Both the position numbers and the translations under genes were made by a program. This document shows, piece after piece, positions 13,531-13,740 of a DNA stretch of 13,740 nucleotides. A model generated the notes under the pieces. It saw only the letters and a program-made list of their open reading frames with translations. It made no database searches and was not told the origin of the DNA. The stretch is from JASEJA01 sp038872535 (GTDB lineage Archaea; Thermoproteota; Bathyarchaeia; Bathyarchaeales; Bathycorpusculaceae): assembly GCA_038872535.1 (NCBI GenBank), contig JAVZJY010000033.1, positions 1 to 13,740 of the forward strand, given 5' to 3'. The stretch's first letter is position 1, and every line of letters begins with the position of its first letter.

Positions 13531-13534
13531 AGAG

Positions 13535-13553
13535 TGACACCTTGTCAGCTGAC
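13535..13553. promoter_or_regulatory. Candidate autoregulatory operator of the TrmB-type gene
   Basis: TGACA-CCT-TGTCA (13535-13547) overlaps the perfect palindrome GTCAGCTGAC (13544-13553), giving three half-sites in a row over the ribosome site of the regulator. TGTCA also occurs in both 25-bp repeats downstream. Confidence 0.5.
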
Positions 13554-13626
13554 TTGCTATACGTAAATAGTTCTTAAGTTTTTTGCAGCTCTTGAATCTG
13601 GGAAAATGCAAAAATTTTCAGTAACC

Positions 13627-13633
13627 TTATATG
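13627..13633. promoter_or_regulatory. TATA box between divergent regulator and MarC-like gene
   Basis: TTATATG on the plus strand (CATATAA on the minus) lies about 40 nt before TTG 13669, allowing a leader of roughly 14 nt; it could also serve the regulator, with a leader of about 70 nt. Confidence 0.4.
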
Positions 13634-13668
13634 TAAAGATCGCTTGAATTGTACGCTGGCTGAAATAA

Positions 13669-13740
13669 TTGGGAATAGTTGAATTTGCGTTAATAGCCGT
13701 TACATCCATCGTTGCCATAATGGAACCGTTCAGCACTATA
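13669..13740 (+). CDS. Probable MarC-family integral membrane protein (5' end only)
   Basis: The frame opens after a TAA at 13666-13668 and runs to the window edge (24 codons from TTG 13669): a hydrophobic segment VEFALIAVTSIVAI followed by MEPFSTI. A first helix followed by a N/E-P-F/L-S/G motif is typical of the N-terminus of MarC/UPF0056 membrane proteins (I-N-P-F-S-T-like). The TATA box upstream fits. No SD is visible before TTG, and ATG 13720 would remove the first helix. With so little sequence the family call is provisional. Confidence 0.5.
   Translation, partial: MGIVEFALIAVTSIVAIMEPFSTI

Noticed and set aside
1..13740. CRISPR array, rRNA genes or phage genes
   Set aside because: No regularly spaced repeats, rRNA signatures, or capsid, terminase or integrase motifs were found.

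Overview
The window looks archaeal. The evidence is an archaeal-type cofactor-independent phosphoglycerate mutase (ApgM), an ER/archaeal-type (S26B) signal peptidase, a TrmB-type regulator, a site-2 protease of the Methanocaldococcus type, a 5-TM BAT-type transporter, a tRNA-Phe without an encoded CCA end, T-run terminators and TATA-like promoters. Strong Shine-Dalgarno (SD) sites and moderate GC would fit a TACK-type archaeon such as Bathyarchaeia, but that placement is only a guess. The tRNA stems are GC-rich (19 of 21 pairs by hand count), a weak hint of a warm habitat.

Region 1 (1-4197, minus strand) is the most distinctive part. Four secreted paralogues with SipW-type signal sequences surround a membrane signal peptidase that carries a large extra polytopic N-terminal domain. 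The organisation resembles bacterial tapA-sipW-tasA and camelysin loci, and the TasA-like archaeal bundling pili. I infer a dedicated system for secreting and assembling extracellular fibres or a surface coat. The cluster has a structured leader of three hairpins beneath a TATA box. Its 3' half has extreme A/C-ending codon use. Next to it lies an almost G-free tract leading into tRNA-Phe.

Region 2 (4428-6705) holds a glycogen-synthase-like GT4 glycosyltransferase, a previously ungapped but decayed C-terminal fragment of a phosphohexomutase (5845-5991), a 49-residue hypothetical gene with a 12-bp palindrome in its leader, and a 5-TM EamA/BAT transporter. Region 3 (6823-10530, plus strand) is a collinear set: an HPr-kinase-like P-loop protein, a PfkB sugar/nucleoside kinase, a UspA protein and ApgM, which together suggest central sugar metabolism and its stress response.

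Region 4 (10548-12402) has a hypothetical acidic protein diverging from an M50 site-2 protease with two CBS domains, followed by a small hypothetical gene whose ribosome site sits in a 9+2+9 inverted repeat. Region 5 (12403-13740) holds a 270-bp regulatory island with a repeated 25-bp element and a strong stem-loop that pairs better as plus-strand RNA, then a TrmB-family regulator, and finally the first 24 codons of a probable MarC-family membrane protein running off the edge. Two coding regions run off the window (1-507 and 13669-13740).
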